Shown here: piece after piece, positions 9,078 to 17,304 of the stretch | How the letters are laid out: each line of letters starts with the position of its first letter | How positions within the stretch are numbered: the stretch's first letter is position 1 | The notes under the pieces: model-generated | Seen by the model: only the letters and a program-made list of their open reading frames with translations | The model's database searches: none | What the model was told of the DNA's origin: nothing | Made by a program: the position numbers and the translations under genes | Origin: Promethearchaeota archaeon | GTDB taxonomy: Archaea; Asgardarchaeota; Lokiarchaeia; Sigyniarchaeales; SOKP01 | Length of the DNA stretch: 44,993 bases | Assembly: GCA_014730165.1 (NCBI GenBank) | Contig: WJIS01000065.1 | Location: 1 to 44,993 of the forward strand | Reading direction: 5' to 3'

Positions 9078-10178
9078 ATGAAGCCGTTTCAACTTTTAAT
9101 TAAACCTGTTTCTTTTGATTGTAACCTTAAATGCCAATACTGCTTTTATTTGCGGGTTGAGGATGAATATCCCCTGGTAAAGCATCCACGGATGAGTGAT
9201 CAAGTATTAGAGACAATGGTGTCAAAATATCTGCAGTATAGGTTTCCAGAATCGATCTTTGGATTTCAAGGGGGAGAACCTACTTTAGCGGGATTAGAGT
9301 TCTTTAAAAAGCTTATATCTTATCAACAACAGTATGGTGAGCCTGGACAAGTTGTAGGAAACGCGCTTCAGACAAATGGAGTTTTGATTAATCATGATTG
9401 GGCGAAATTTCTTCATACATATCGATTTTTAGTGGGGTTAAGCTTAGATGGTCCGAAAAATGTACATGATAGGTACCGTAGGACAATCGGTGGAAAATCA
9501 GTATGGGATAAAATTATGAACGCTGCGGAAATTTTTAAACAAAATGATGTGAAATTCAATATTTTATGTGTAGTGAGTAAAGCGAATGTGAATAGGGTTA
9601 AAGAAGTTTATAACTTTTTTCTCAAACATGATTTTCATTATATGCAATTCATTCCTGCTTTAGAGGTAGATGAGGAAGGAAAAAGAGCTCCATTCTCAAT
9701 AAATGCCAAACAATACGGAAAATTTTTATGTTCGCTCTTTGATATATGGAAAAAAAATCCGAGAAATGCTTCAATTAGATATTTTGATAGTATTTTAGCA
9801 CATCTCTTAGGATATCCAAAAGGCAGTTGTGTATTTGAAAAAAAATGCGGTGATTATCTATTAATTGAACATAATGGTGATGTGTATCCTTGTGATTTCT
9901 TTGTTAAGCAAAAATGGAAACTCGGAAACCTTATGGAAGACGACTTCTCATCACTTAAACAAAAACGAGATAACACATTCGGACAATTAAAACTCAACCT
10001 TGCAAAATCGTGCCAAAAATGCAAATGGATGGATTTTTGTTATGGAGGATGTATAAAGGATAGACAATTCCTTGATAATCCTCATCCAGATCGCTCTTAT
10101 TTTTGTGAATCTTACCGAATGCTCTTTAATCATTCAATTCATTGGTTTAAAGAACAAGCAGAACAAATGCATAGATAA
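9078..10178 (+). CDS. Radical SAM/SPASM maturase, anaerobic sulfatase-maturating enzyme type
   Basis: Members of this family convert an active-site Cys or Ser of sulfatases to formylglycine without oxygen. The 366-residue protein has the radical SAM motif C15-x3-C19-x2-C22 (CNLKCQYC), GGEPTLAG for SAM binding, and a SPASM region. The SPASM part includes GDVYPCDFF, which carries the Asp-containing segment expected of anSMEs, then CQKCKWMDFCYGGC and a final FCESY cysteine. These cysteines should hold two auxiliary 4Fe-4S clusters. Length fits anSME (about 370). No sulfatase or short peptide substrate gene is adjacent, so the substrate is open and peptide-modifying SPASM enzymes remain an alternative. 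It is monocistronic. Confidence 0.85.
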   Translation: MKPFQLLIKPVSFDCNLKCQYCFYLRVEDEYPLVKHPRMSDQVLETMVSKYLQYRFPESIFGFQGGEPTLAGLEFFKKLISYQQQYGEPGQVVGNALQTNGVLINHDWAKFLHTYRFLVGLSLDGPKNVHDRYRRTIGGKSVWDKIMNAAEIFKQNDVKFNILCVVSKANVNRVKEVYNFFLKHDFHYMQFIPALEVDEEGKRAPFSINAKQYGKFLCSLFDIWKKNPRNASIRYFDSILAHLLGYPKGSCVFEKKCGDYLLIEHNGDVYPCDFFVKQKWKLGNLMEDDFSSLKQKRDNTFGQLKLNLAKSCQKCKWMDFCYGGCIKDRQFLDNPHPDRSYFCESYRMLFNHSIHWFKEQAEQMHR

Positions 10179-10255
10179 ATGATATAAGAATCCTTGGTTC
10201 TCATAAAAAGTTAAAAAGAATTGAAAAGGAAAGGATAATAATTAATTAAAAAAGA

Positions 10256-11155
10256 TTATTTACCATACGAAAAATTAATACTTCTTAGGAGTTCTTTATA
10301 TCGTGAACGAAGAGTTACTTCGGTTACTCCCACTACATTACTGATCTCTTTCTGAGAGACTTTTTTGTTCTTTAATTTCGCTACTAAATAGATTGCTCCC
10401 GCACATAAACCTTTAGGATCTTTACCACAAATTGGATTTGTATTGATAAAGTTTTTTAACATCCCAACTGACTCTTTTTCGATATCTATTGGAAGCTTTA
10501 AATCCGCACAATATCGTGGGATTAAGGAAACAGGATCTATGTTAGTTGATTTCAGGTGTAATTCTCTCACCAAGATTTTATAGCACTTTTTTACGATATT
10601 ATCGCTAATAGAAGCCTCTTCGAGGATTTCTTGTAGCGTTATAGGTACTTTCTCGTCTTTACATACGTAATAAGCGCACGCAGAGATCATTCCATTAATT
10701 GAACGTCCCCTTAATAATTTTTTTCGGTAAACCCGTTTATACAATTTAACAGCAGCTTTTTTAACTCGTTCCGGAAAATTCAAATTTGTTCCTATTCGTT
10801 TTAGTTCTGTTATAGCAATTAACATATTTCGTTTTTCCCATGTTAAATGTGTATTCCATTTCGCTGCACGTCTTAAATCGGGATTTTTAATTTTTGATCT
10901 GTTAATTATTGTAGATAGTCCAATATCAGGCATTAAAACGGATATTGGACAACCGGTTCTTTCTTTTCTTTCCTTTTCTTGTTTTGTGTATGCTCTTATA
11001 CCACTATGGGAGATATCTAATTCTTTTTCTCCGACTACAAGTCCACATTGCTTACATACCGTTTCTCCCCGTGACTCATTTAAAATAGTATGTCCTCCGC
11101 ATTCAGGACAGAGATTTGATATCTCATAACTCGTGACTAATTCAGATTCTACCAT
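10256..11155 (-). CDS. tfb: Transcription initiation factor B (TFB)
   Basis: TFB bridges TBP/promoter DNA and RNA polymerase. The 299-residue protein begins with a zinc ribbon (C16, C19, C34, C37) followed by a B-reader/linker region (GIRAYTKQEKERKERTGCP). Two cyclin folds follow, at about 100-195 and 200-299, and the second ends in the recognition helix segment QKEISNVVGVTEVTLRSRYKEL. The linker reads MPDIGLSTII where typical archaeal TFBs have an HD-G-L-x-T motif, so this copy is somewhat divergent and may be a specialised paralogue. It is transcribed away from the RHH-HisKA-REC gene, with a 707-bp shared regulatory region. Confidence 0.93.
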   Translation of the reverse strand: MVESELVTSYEISNLCPECGGHTILNESRGETVCKQCGLVVGEKELDISHSGIRAYTKQEKERKERTGCPISVLMPDIGLSTIINRSKIKNPDLRRAAKWNTHLTWEKRNMLIAITELKRIGTNLNFPERVKKAAVKLYKRVYRKKLLRGRSINGMISACAYYVCKDEKVPITLQEILEEASISDNIVKKCYKILVRELHLKSTNIDPVSLIPRYCADLKLPIDIEKESVGMLKNFINTNPICGKDPKGLCAGAIYLVAKLKNKKVSQKEISNVVGVTEVTLRSRYKELLRSINFSYGK

Positions 11156-11244
11156 TGTTTAACCCTTAATATGTTATTATTTTTTACACTCAGTTTGTTA
11201 TACAAAAAAAAGTTTATTTCACTTTTTTAACACAACACAATTTT

Positions 11245-11254
11245 TTTTGTAATA
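11245..11254 (-). promoter_or_regulatory. TATTACAAAA motif, tfb side
   Basis: TTTTGTAATA on the plus strand is the exact reverse complement of the two copies near 11772 and 11806. It lies about 90 nt upstream of the tfb start codon. Candidate operator; chance similarity in AT-rich DNA is not excluded. Confidence 0.25.
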
Positions 11255-11771
11255 TTTCAATAAATGATACTATAGTATTTAAATATTTTGTTGTAAAAAT
11301 ATACCTTTATAAATGATTTGTTATAAACTTCTCTACTTTATAAATACAAAAGTTATAATTAATATGCCAAATATGAATCAAATAACATAATTCGTTGTAA
11401 AAAAGCTTTAGATGTAAAGTTCAAAAAACATTGGAAATTGAGTAATTTGAATTATTTAATTGATTTAGATTTTAGAATATAAAATTAAGAAATACCCTTT
11501 TGGTACATTCTTTATAATTTTAAAGTTTTATTTTTTGGATTATCAATGAAAGATATGCATAATTTTAACACATTAAAATTTTTCAATATTAACAAATTAT
11601 GATCCCAACTATCACATTTTGTATAAAAAAGTCTCACTACTTTTAAATAATCAATAGTCTTCATATCCATGTGGTTGGTTACTTCTAACCATGTCATATC
11701 AAATCATATAATTAGCAAATTATACTATTTCTCAAATTTTTGTAAAACTTAAATTTAAATTAGATATGTTT

Positions 11772-11815
11772 TATTACAAAAGAAAGGAATATGTGGTAAA
11801 AAACATATTACAAAA
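11772..11815 (+). promoter_or_regulatory. Two direct copies of TATTACAAAA upstream of the RHH-HisKA-REC gene
   Basis: Copies at 11772-11781 and 11806-11815 start 34 nt apart and lie about 80 and 48 nt before the start codon at 11863. An A/T stretch at 11827-11848 looks like the TATA region. The spacing would suit an activator or autoregulatory site. Confidence 0.3.
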
Positions 11816-11862
11816 AAATACTGATTTTTTATATTAGCAAATATATAAGGTTTCAAACTCCT

Positions 11863-12783
11863 ATGAATAAGAATAACCCAGAGCAAATTGAGGAATACAT
11901 CGAAAGACTGGAGCAGATGCCAAATGTTGAGAGAACTCCTGAGATGGAGGAATATGAAAAGGAGACGGGAAAATATGCGGTTTGGCGTGGAGTGGTCACG
12001 GAGGGCTTTAAAACCTGGCTTAGAGGGGGGAAAATTTATAACCGCGATAAAGAACGCATCTCTCTCTATGTGTCAGAAAATACAAAAGAAAAATGGCAGA
12101 ATTTTATAAAGGAGAGCAATTTTTCCACAATTTCAAAATTGATCCGGCAAAGTGTTAAACAATTTATTCATGATCAAAAAGAACGAGAGGGAATGGAAAA
12201 TTTTGCGGATTTGAATCCAAAAACAATATCTAATATATCACATAGTCTTAAAGAACCACTTACTACCATCAAAGGATTCAGTCAACTCATCTTAGAGAAT
12301 TATAAAGAACAAATTAATGACCAAATTACTTCAACTATTCGTAACATTTTCGATCAGAGTATACTTTTGGAGAATAAGATTGTAAAATTTCTTGATAACA
12401 TAAAGCAACAACATAATGATTATGACATTCTCTTAATTGAAGATGATCTGGCGACTATTAGGTTAATTACCAGCTATTTTGAAAGTAAAGGCTATATTTG
12501 TAAGGGTGTAGTTAGTGGATCAAAAGGATTAGAAGAATTAAGAAATTCTCGACCTAAACTAATATTGCTCGATATAATTCTCCCGGATTTAAGTGGCTAT
12601 GATATTTGTAAAACAATTAAAGGCGATGAAGACTTTAAAAGTATTCCTGTCTATTTCTTAACCGCTATTGCAGGTAGTGAGGTTGAGAAGAAGCTTAATG
12701 AAACCGGTGCCGATGGCTTCATTTTAAAACCATTTAATTTTGCTGATTTTGAGGTCATCTTTAAGCTTTTAGAAAAAAATTGA
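11863..12783 (+). CDS. Kinase-less hybrid regulator: ribbon-helix-helix + HisKA-like helix + receiver domain (copy A)
   Basis: A 306-residue protein. An acidic/charged N-terminus includes TPEMEEYEKETGK. Residues about 65-103 form a ribbon-helix-helix DNA-binding unit (RISLYVS strand, a helix, then STISKLIRQSVKQFI). Residues about 120-182 look like a HisKA dimerisation/phosphotransfer helix with H127 in NISHSLKEPLTTIKGFSQL. Residues about 187-306 are a receiver domain with acidic pair D194/D195, phospho-acceptor D237 (LILLDIILPD), T267 and K289. No HATPase ATP-binding domain is present, so it cannot autophosphorylate by itself. Likely role (inference): a DNA-bound response regulator taking phosphate from a kinase elsewhere. 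A close paralogue lies convergently at 13003-13968. Confidence 0.8.
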   Translation: MNKNNPEQIEEYIERLEQMPNVERTPEMEEYEKETGKYAVWRGVVTEGFKTWLRGGKIYNRDKERISLYVSENTKEKWQNFIKESNFSTISKLIRQSVKQFIHDQKEREGMENFADLNPKTISNISHSLKEPLTTIKGFSQLILENYKEQINDQITSTIRNIFDQSILLENKIVKFLDNIKQQHNDYDILLIEDDLATIRLITSYFESKGYICKGVVSGSKGLEELRNSRPKLILLDIILPDLSGYDICKTIKGDEDFKSIPVYFLTAIAGSEVEKKLNETGADGFILKPFNFADFEVIFKLLEKN

Positions 12784-13002
12784 GTTAGATTCAACTGATT
12801 TCAATACTTCTAAAAAAAATAACCCATGGAATAAGAGCTTAAAAAACTTTTTTTATTAAAATTTAATTATTGCTTTCATTCATTATCTTCCTATAAAACT
12901 TCAAATCTTATTATTAGATTTCAAAATATTAAAATATAGGGAATATGATATTCTTTTTACGATTGACAATGATTTAAAAAATTAATAAGTTATAGAAATG
13001 AT

Positions 13003-13968
13003 TTATTCTGTAAGATAATCTAATATAAAGGCAAAATCTGAGAAATCAAAAGGTTTGAGAATGTAACCATCAGCTTTCGTTTCATCTAATTTCTTTTCAA
13101 CTTCAGAACCCGGAATTGCTGTAAGAAGATATACAGGAATCTCTCTTAGAGTCTTATCAGACTTAATCATCTTACATAAATCATATCCACTTAGATCTGG
13201 CAATATGATATCAAGTAAAATGACTTTTGGTTGGGAATGCTTTAATTCCTCAATCCCTTTTGTCCCACTTATGACTCCTTTACACGTATACCCTTTACTT
13301 TCAAAATAACTCGTTAACAGTCGAATTGTTGCTAAATCATCCTCAATTAATAAGATATCATACTCTGAAGCTTCCACTTTTATATCATCAAGAATATTTA
13401 CTATTTTACCTTCTAAAAGTAAGCTTTGCTCAAAAATATTTTCGATTGTTAGAAGCACATCTTCACTTAAATCTTTACGATAGTTCTCGAGTAATAATTG
13501 TGAAAATCCTTTAATACTGGTTAATGGCTCCTTTAAAGCATGTGAAATATTTCCAATCGTTTCCAAATCCATCTTAAATATATTATCTTTAATTAAACTT
13601 GACTTTTGATCAATGAAATAGTTCACACTTTCTCGGATTAGTTTAGAGATCGTAGAATAGTTATGGTCCTTGATAAATTCTTGCCATTCCTCTTTTGTAT
13701 TATCTGACACATAAAGAGAAATTCTCTCTTTATCTCGATCATAAATCTTTTCTCCTTTTAACCACTTTTTGAAGCCCTCCGTTACAACACCTCTCCATAT
13801 AGCATATTTTCCCGTCTCCTTTTCATATTCCTCCATCTCAGGAGTTTTCTCTTCGATCTCTCCTTCTTCATACTTGCGTATAAGCTCCTTTATTTCATCC
13901 TCATCATAATCTTCTTTTTGGTGAACAATTTCACTTTCTTTCTCCGCTATTTTCACACACCACTTCAT
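13003..13968 (-). CDS. Kinase-less hybrid regulator: ribbon-helix-helix + HisKA-like helix + receiver domain (copy B)
   Basis: Paralogue of the 11863-12783 product, convergent with it, 321 residues. The N-terminus is longer and very acidic (about 1-41), after which most positions match copy A. The RHH lies at about 81-120 (RISLYVS ... STISKLIRESVNYFI). A HisKA-like helix has H143 in NISHALKEPLTSIKGFSQL. The receiver has D210/D211, phospho-acceptor D253 in VILLDIILPD, T283 and K305. It also lacks an ATP-binding kinase domain. Conservation of every phosphotransfer residue in both copies implies selection for function. RHH proteins bind as dimers, so the two copies could form homo- or heterodimers. 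Promoter region 13969-14100 has a TTCTTAAGAA palindrome. Confidence 0.8.
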   Translation of the reverse strand: MKWCVKIAEKESEIVHQKEDYDEDEIKELIRKYEEGEIEEKTPEMEEYEKETGKYAIWRGVVTEGFKKWLKGEKIYDRDKERISLYVSDNTKEEWQEFIKDHNYSTISKLIRESVNYFIDQKSSLIKDNIFKMDLETIGNISHALKEPLTSIKGFSQLLLENYRKDLSEDVLLTIENIFEQSLLLEGKIVNILDDIKVEASEYDILLIEDDLATIRLLTSYFESKGYTCKGVISGTKGIEELKHSQPKVILLDIILPDLSGYDLCKMIKSDKTLREIPVYLLTAIPGSEVEKKLDETKADGYILKPFDFSDFAFILDYLTE

Positions 13969-14263
13969 TCATATTTTTTTAAGTTATAAGAATACTTCTT
14001 CTTAAGAATAACGTAAAGAGTTGTTTATAACTAATAGTTATCTTTTCTTACTAATGTATTTTTTTATAATCGCTTATAAAAAAAATGGACATCTTTGTTT
14101 TATTTACCACACTTCTTATGAATTAATTATTTTTTTATCTATAAAACTTTTTAGCATTATTTTACAAAAGTGAATTTACCAATCAATTAATAAATAATTA
14201 GATTAGGTTGATTGATTAAGAAAAATAATTACTTTTTAAATTAAAACTTAAAATAGAAAAATG

Positions 14264-14367
14264 CGGGCTATGTGGGATTCGAACCCACGACCTGTACCCG
14301 GTCCACCAGTAATCGCTAGACCTTCAGGTTAAGAGCCTGCTGCGCTACCTGCCTGCGCTAATAGCCC
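14264..14367 (-). tRNA. tRNA-Lys(CTT) with a non-canonical intron
   Basis: The acceptor stem GGGCTAT pairs with ATAGCCC (discriminator G). The D arm is GCGC/GCGC and the anticodon loop CTCTTAA reads CTT (Lys). The T arm is GTGGG-TTCGAAT-CCCAC. There are 30 extra nt between the 3' side of the anticodon stem and the variable loop, so the intron (about 14294-14323) sits near nt 43/44, not at 37/38. ACCT pairs with GGGT, flanked by 3-nt bulges GAA and ACA, and the inner helix is GGTCTA/TGGACC. That is a relaxed bulge-helix-bulge lacking a clear outer helix. A repeated AGGTC makes the exact cut uncertain by 1 nt. Mature length is 74 nt. Confidence 0.9.
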
Positions 14368-14599
14368 AGAAAAAACATATTCAAATTCTAATCTACAAAG
14401 TTAATATGATGTTTAGAATATAATTTTATAAATAAACACTTTTTTAATAATTTTTCTGTAAATCATTTCCGTGTATTTTAGAAGAATTATATCCTTTCTA
14501 ATTTGAAACAAAAGTATTGAGAAATCTATGTTTTTTTAAAGAACTGACCTTCGAACAATCCGATTTAGTTAATTTTCTCTATATAAAAAATAATTAAAG

Positions 14600-14700
14600 C
14601 GCAGATGGAGGGATTCGAACCCACGAGCGCTTTCGCGCACTGGCTAACTTGGATGTTCCAACACTCAAGGCCAGCGTCTTACCAGCTAGGCTACATCTGC
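14600..14700 (-). tRNA. tRNA-Ser(TGA) with a canonical 37/38 intron
   Basis: The acceptor stem is GCAGATG/CATCTGC with discriminator G. The anticodon stem CTGGC/GCCAG encloses CTTGAG, an 18-nt intron at 14646-14663, then A. The mature loop reads TGA. CTTG/CAAG forms the 4-bp central helix with bulges AGT and TTA, placing the cuts exactly at 37/38. A long variable arm (GCGC-GAAA-GCGC) confirms a class II tRNA, so Ser rather than another type. Oddities are a C-A mismatch in the D stem and a T-T mismatch in the T stem. Mature length is 83 nt. Confidence 0.88.
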
Positions 14701-14909
14701 AGAAAATATGAAACAAGAGTTTCAATTAAGGCTTAAGCTAGCAATATGAAAAATGTTGAATTCTTTTTTATTTTTATGCTTTCCACTATCAACTGAGTTC
14801 TTCACAGAATTGACCGTGTTAATCAATATGTATAAGGATAATAGAAAGAGATAATATAATTTAAAGAAAAATATAAATTTTATGCTGCATTTACCTATTA
14901 GAATTAAAA

Positions 14910-15392
14910 ATGAGCAGCGCAAAAGATTTTAGATATCTTATCCCAGAAAGAATTTACAAAGAACTAACAGATAATGCAAAGGAAGCATATCCAAAAATAC
15001 GACATTATTGGATTTTTGCGGATCGAAAAGAAAATTTTGGTATTGTTAACAAATTTATCGTGAATAAAGATATCAAAGAAACAAAAAAACACGTAAAACC
15101 CAGAAGTTGGATGCGTTATAAAAAATCCAAAATCTATAATATGAGGAAATTTAAGGAAGAATTAGGTGTTGATATCGTCTGGCAAGCACATATACATCCC
15201 AGCGGAAGAGAGAAACTCCATGCGATTGATAAACGAATTTTAAAATATCTTTCGAACGGAGTTATGATTATAATAATTCCTCCTGTAGAAGATAAAAAAC
15301 AAAAAGCTCACCTGGTAGGATGGTATTATGACAAGAGATATACGAAAAAACCAGTTATCGAAAAGATGGTTTTCGAAATAATCTCAGAATAA
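14910..15392 (+). CDS. JAMM/MPN (JAB)-like metalloprotease domain protein
   Basis: A 160-residue single-domain protein. H94-I-H96-P-S and D107 give the H-x-H-x10-D zinc motif of JAMM isopeptidases, within VDIVWQAHIHPSGREKLHAID. The serine usual in that motif is replaced by histidine (H104). The flanking hydrophobic strands (MIIIIPP, HLVGWYY) fit the MPN fold. The upstream catalytic glutamate is not assigned with certainty. Archaeal JAMM proteins cut ubiquitin-like (SAMP or Ub) conjugates. Asgard archaea have ubiquitin-like systems, but no E1, E2 or Ub gene is adjacent. It is transcribed alone, between tRNA-Ser(TGA) and a gene-poor stretch. Confidence 0.65.
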   Translation: MSSAKDFRYLIPERIYKELTDNAKEAYPKIRHYWIFADRKENFGIVNKFIVNKDIKETKKHVKPRSWMRYKKSKIYNMRKFKEELGVDIVWQAHIHPSGREKLHAIDKRILKYLSNGVMIIIIPPVEDKKQKAHLVGWYYDKRYTKKPVIEKMVFEIISE

Positions 15393-15499
15393 TTTTATTT
15401 CATCCCTTTTTACTTCATTAATCTTTCCTCCTTATTTATTAATTTCACTTTATTGAACTCCTCTTCTTATCATCGATTTTAAATTCAATCTGAATAGAT

Positions 15500-15827
15500 T
15501 TTACATAATAAATCGGTAAATCAATCCATTGGAAATCTTAGATACTTATCGATAATTTGCTATATAATTAAATACCTAAAATCTAAATTTAATGAAGTTT
15601 TTAATAAAGTCCTAATTTTACGCAGATTAAGAGGGATCGAATATTTAGAAAAGGGTCTAATTGAGATTAAGAAGGGGGTATTAAAACTTAAAGTAAATAA
15701 CTTTCACTCTCTGATATATCTCAAAAAGTTTGGATATGCATCAGATAAAAAAGCTAAAGCATATTTTCAAGATATATTATTTCCAGATTTAACCTTGAAA
15801 GAAATATGGGAAAGATATTACCAGTAG
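15500..15827 (+). pseudogene. Start-less coding-like frame, probable gene remnant
   Basis: One plus frame is open from about 15500 to the TAG at 15825-15827. It reads like protein, for example LILRRLRGIEYLEKGLIEI and ending FPDLTLKEIWERYYQ, but has no ATG, GTG or TTG start. I do not recognise the family. It ends 8 bp before the LRR gene on the other strand. It could be the 3' end of a decayed gene. It occupies most of the 440-bp gap after the JAMM-like gene. Confidence 0.3.
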
Positions 15828-15834
15828 TCAAAAC

Positions 15835-17199
15835 CTAAATGTCAAGAACTTTTACATGTATTTTATTTTCTTCTATTTTTGTTTGAAAATTTCTATCCAT
15901 TTTTTTTTCTTGTTCTTTATCAATAGTTATACGTTTTAAAGAATTTAACGTACTTAGAAAGTGAGGTAGCTTAAGGTTTATATTACCTGATAAGTATAAA
16001 TCTGTTAAATTATTAAGCAAACTTATTTCATATGGTAAGTTTTCTAAACTGTTGTCGTTTAGAGCTAAAACATTTAATGATCTTAATTCTTTTATAAATT
16101 TAGGTATTGATTTAATCCTATTAAAACCTAAATCTAACACATTTAAGGATTTGAAATGAGTTAACTGATATGGAATGGATTTAATATTGTTATAAGAAAT
16201 ATCTAATTCATTGAGATTATCAATTTTATTCGGAAACTCTGAAAATCGATTTTTTGATAAATTCATTTTCTCTAAATTTTCAAGGTACATTATACTGGAA
16301 GGTAAATGTTCTAGTAAATTATTTTCTAGATTCAATTCCTTTAATGCTTTTAGACTGCCAATAGAAAGAGGGACATTCTTTAATTTATTATTGTTTAAAT
16401 CCAATATTTCCAATAACTCTAATTCTCCAATATTATCTGGTAGAGTTTTAATTTCATTCGATCCTACTCTTAGTATTTCTAAATTCTTAATCTTTATGAT
16501 ATTATATGGTAAATATTCAATATGATTACAATATAGTTCAAAATGTTTTAATTTTTTATACATTATAATCTTTTCAGGAATAGTAGTTAAATTATTATTA
16601 TTTAAACATAGATATTCAATTTTATTTTCCAATAGAAGAATTTTTGGAAACCTTGTTAATCTTAAATCTGATAAGTCTAATCTTTTAATACTTTCTAAAA
16701 TTACTTCTATTTCTTCATTCATTAAAAACCCCAGAAAACCTTCGATTATAAGATATTTTCTAGTATTATGGTTTCCAGCGATGAATCTTTTGGCAATTTC
16801 CTCTTTGAATTTTTTTTTTGCAATTGGATCTCCTATCTCACAAAGTTTTTTTAATAAAGGAAACGCTAAATTACTATGAAGTATTCTCGTATCATAATCG
16901 AATTCTGCCCATGCTTGAAGATTAGAACAATGAACCCAAAATTCATCCTCAGGTGTTATTTTTATCTTATTAAGATAATATATATCCTCAAAATCATCTG
17001 AGCTTATTTCAATTAGGTTGTCAATACTTTTTATATCTTGGAGTTCACCAATTGATTTCTTAGGTACATTAATTAAAGCAATTTTGCATTGAATGAAATA
17101 TTCATCATTAATGAAAATTCTTGTCTCTTTTTTACCAGAACTTATTTCACATAATTTTAATTCAAGAAATTTATTAACTTTGTAAGTTTTTTGAACCAT
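15835..17199 (-). CDS. Leucine-rich-repeat protein
   Basis: A 454-residue, probably cytosolic protein (no signal peptide or membrane segment). Residues 1 to about 165 form a non-repeat region. It includes the segment FWVHCSNLQAWAEFDYDTR and an RILHSNLAFPLLKKL helix, which I recall as typical of the N-terminal part of Lokiarchaeal LRR proteins. Then about 11 repeats of mostly 23 residues follow, of form L-x-x-L-x-L-x-x-N-x-I-x-x-[IL]-P-x-x-I-x-x-[LF]-x-x (for example LEILDLNNNKLKNVPLSIG); the seventh repeat is short. This is the small-GTPase-associated/plant-intracellular-Ras LRR class. Partner and function are unknown. No GTPase gene is adjacent. Confidence 0.85.
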   Translation of the reverse strand: MVQKTYKVNKFLELKLCEISSGKKETRIFINDEYFIQCKIALINVPKKSIGELQDIKSIDNLIEISSDDFEDIYYLNKIKITPEDEFWVHCSNLQAWAEFDYDTRILHSNLAFPLLKKLCEIGDPIAKKKFKEEIAKRFIAGNHNTRKYLIIEGFLGFLMNEEIEVILESIKRLDLSDLRLTRFPKILLLENKIEYLCLNNNNLTTIPEKIIMYKKLKHFELYCNHIEYLPYNIIKIKNLEILRVGSNEIKTLPDNIGELELLEILDLNNNKLKNVPLSIGSLKALKELNLENNLLEHLPSSIMYLENLEKMNLSKNRFSEFPNKIDNLNELDISYNNIKSIPYQLTHFKSLNVLDLGFNRIKSIPKFIKELRSLNVLALNDNSLENLPYEISLLNNLTDLYLSGNINLKLPHFLSTLNSLKRITIDKEQEKKMDRNFQTKIEENKIHVKVLDI

Positions 17200-17304
17200 A
17201 ATACTCCGTCTTATTACTTCATTATTATAAAAATATACAAATCATCAGAAATATACTTATCTAATTCATCTTGATGTTGAAAAAAAGGTTAATATTAAAA
17301 AAAA

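Larger units (their letters stand above)
11156..11862. other. 707-bp divergent intergenic region between tfb and the first RHH-HisKA-REC gene
   Basis: Very AT-rich. It must carry the promoters of both flanking genes. I see no RNA gene and no convincing protein gene; a 61-codon minus frame at 11512-11697 has no recognisable features. It holds three copies of a 10-mer in mirrored arrangement, listed separately. Confidence 0.5.

Noticed and set aside
11512-11697. 61-codon minus ORF in the tfb intergenic region
   Set aside because: No recognisable motif, no start signal, and it lies in a regulatory gap; probably chance.
14722-14922. Hydrophobic 66-codon minus ORF before the JAMM-like gene
   Set aside because: AT-rich composition alone yields Phe/Ile/Leu-rich frames; it overlaps the JAMM-like start and has no supporting context.
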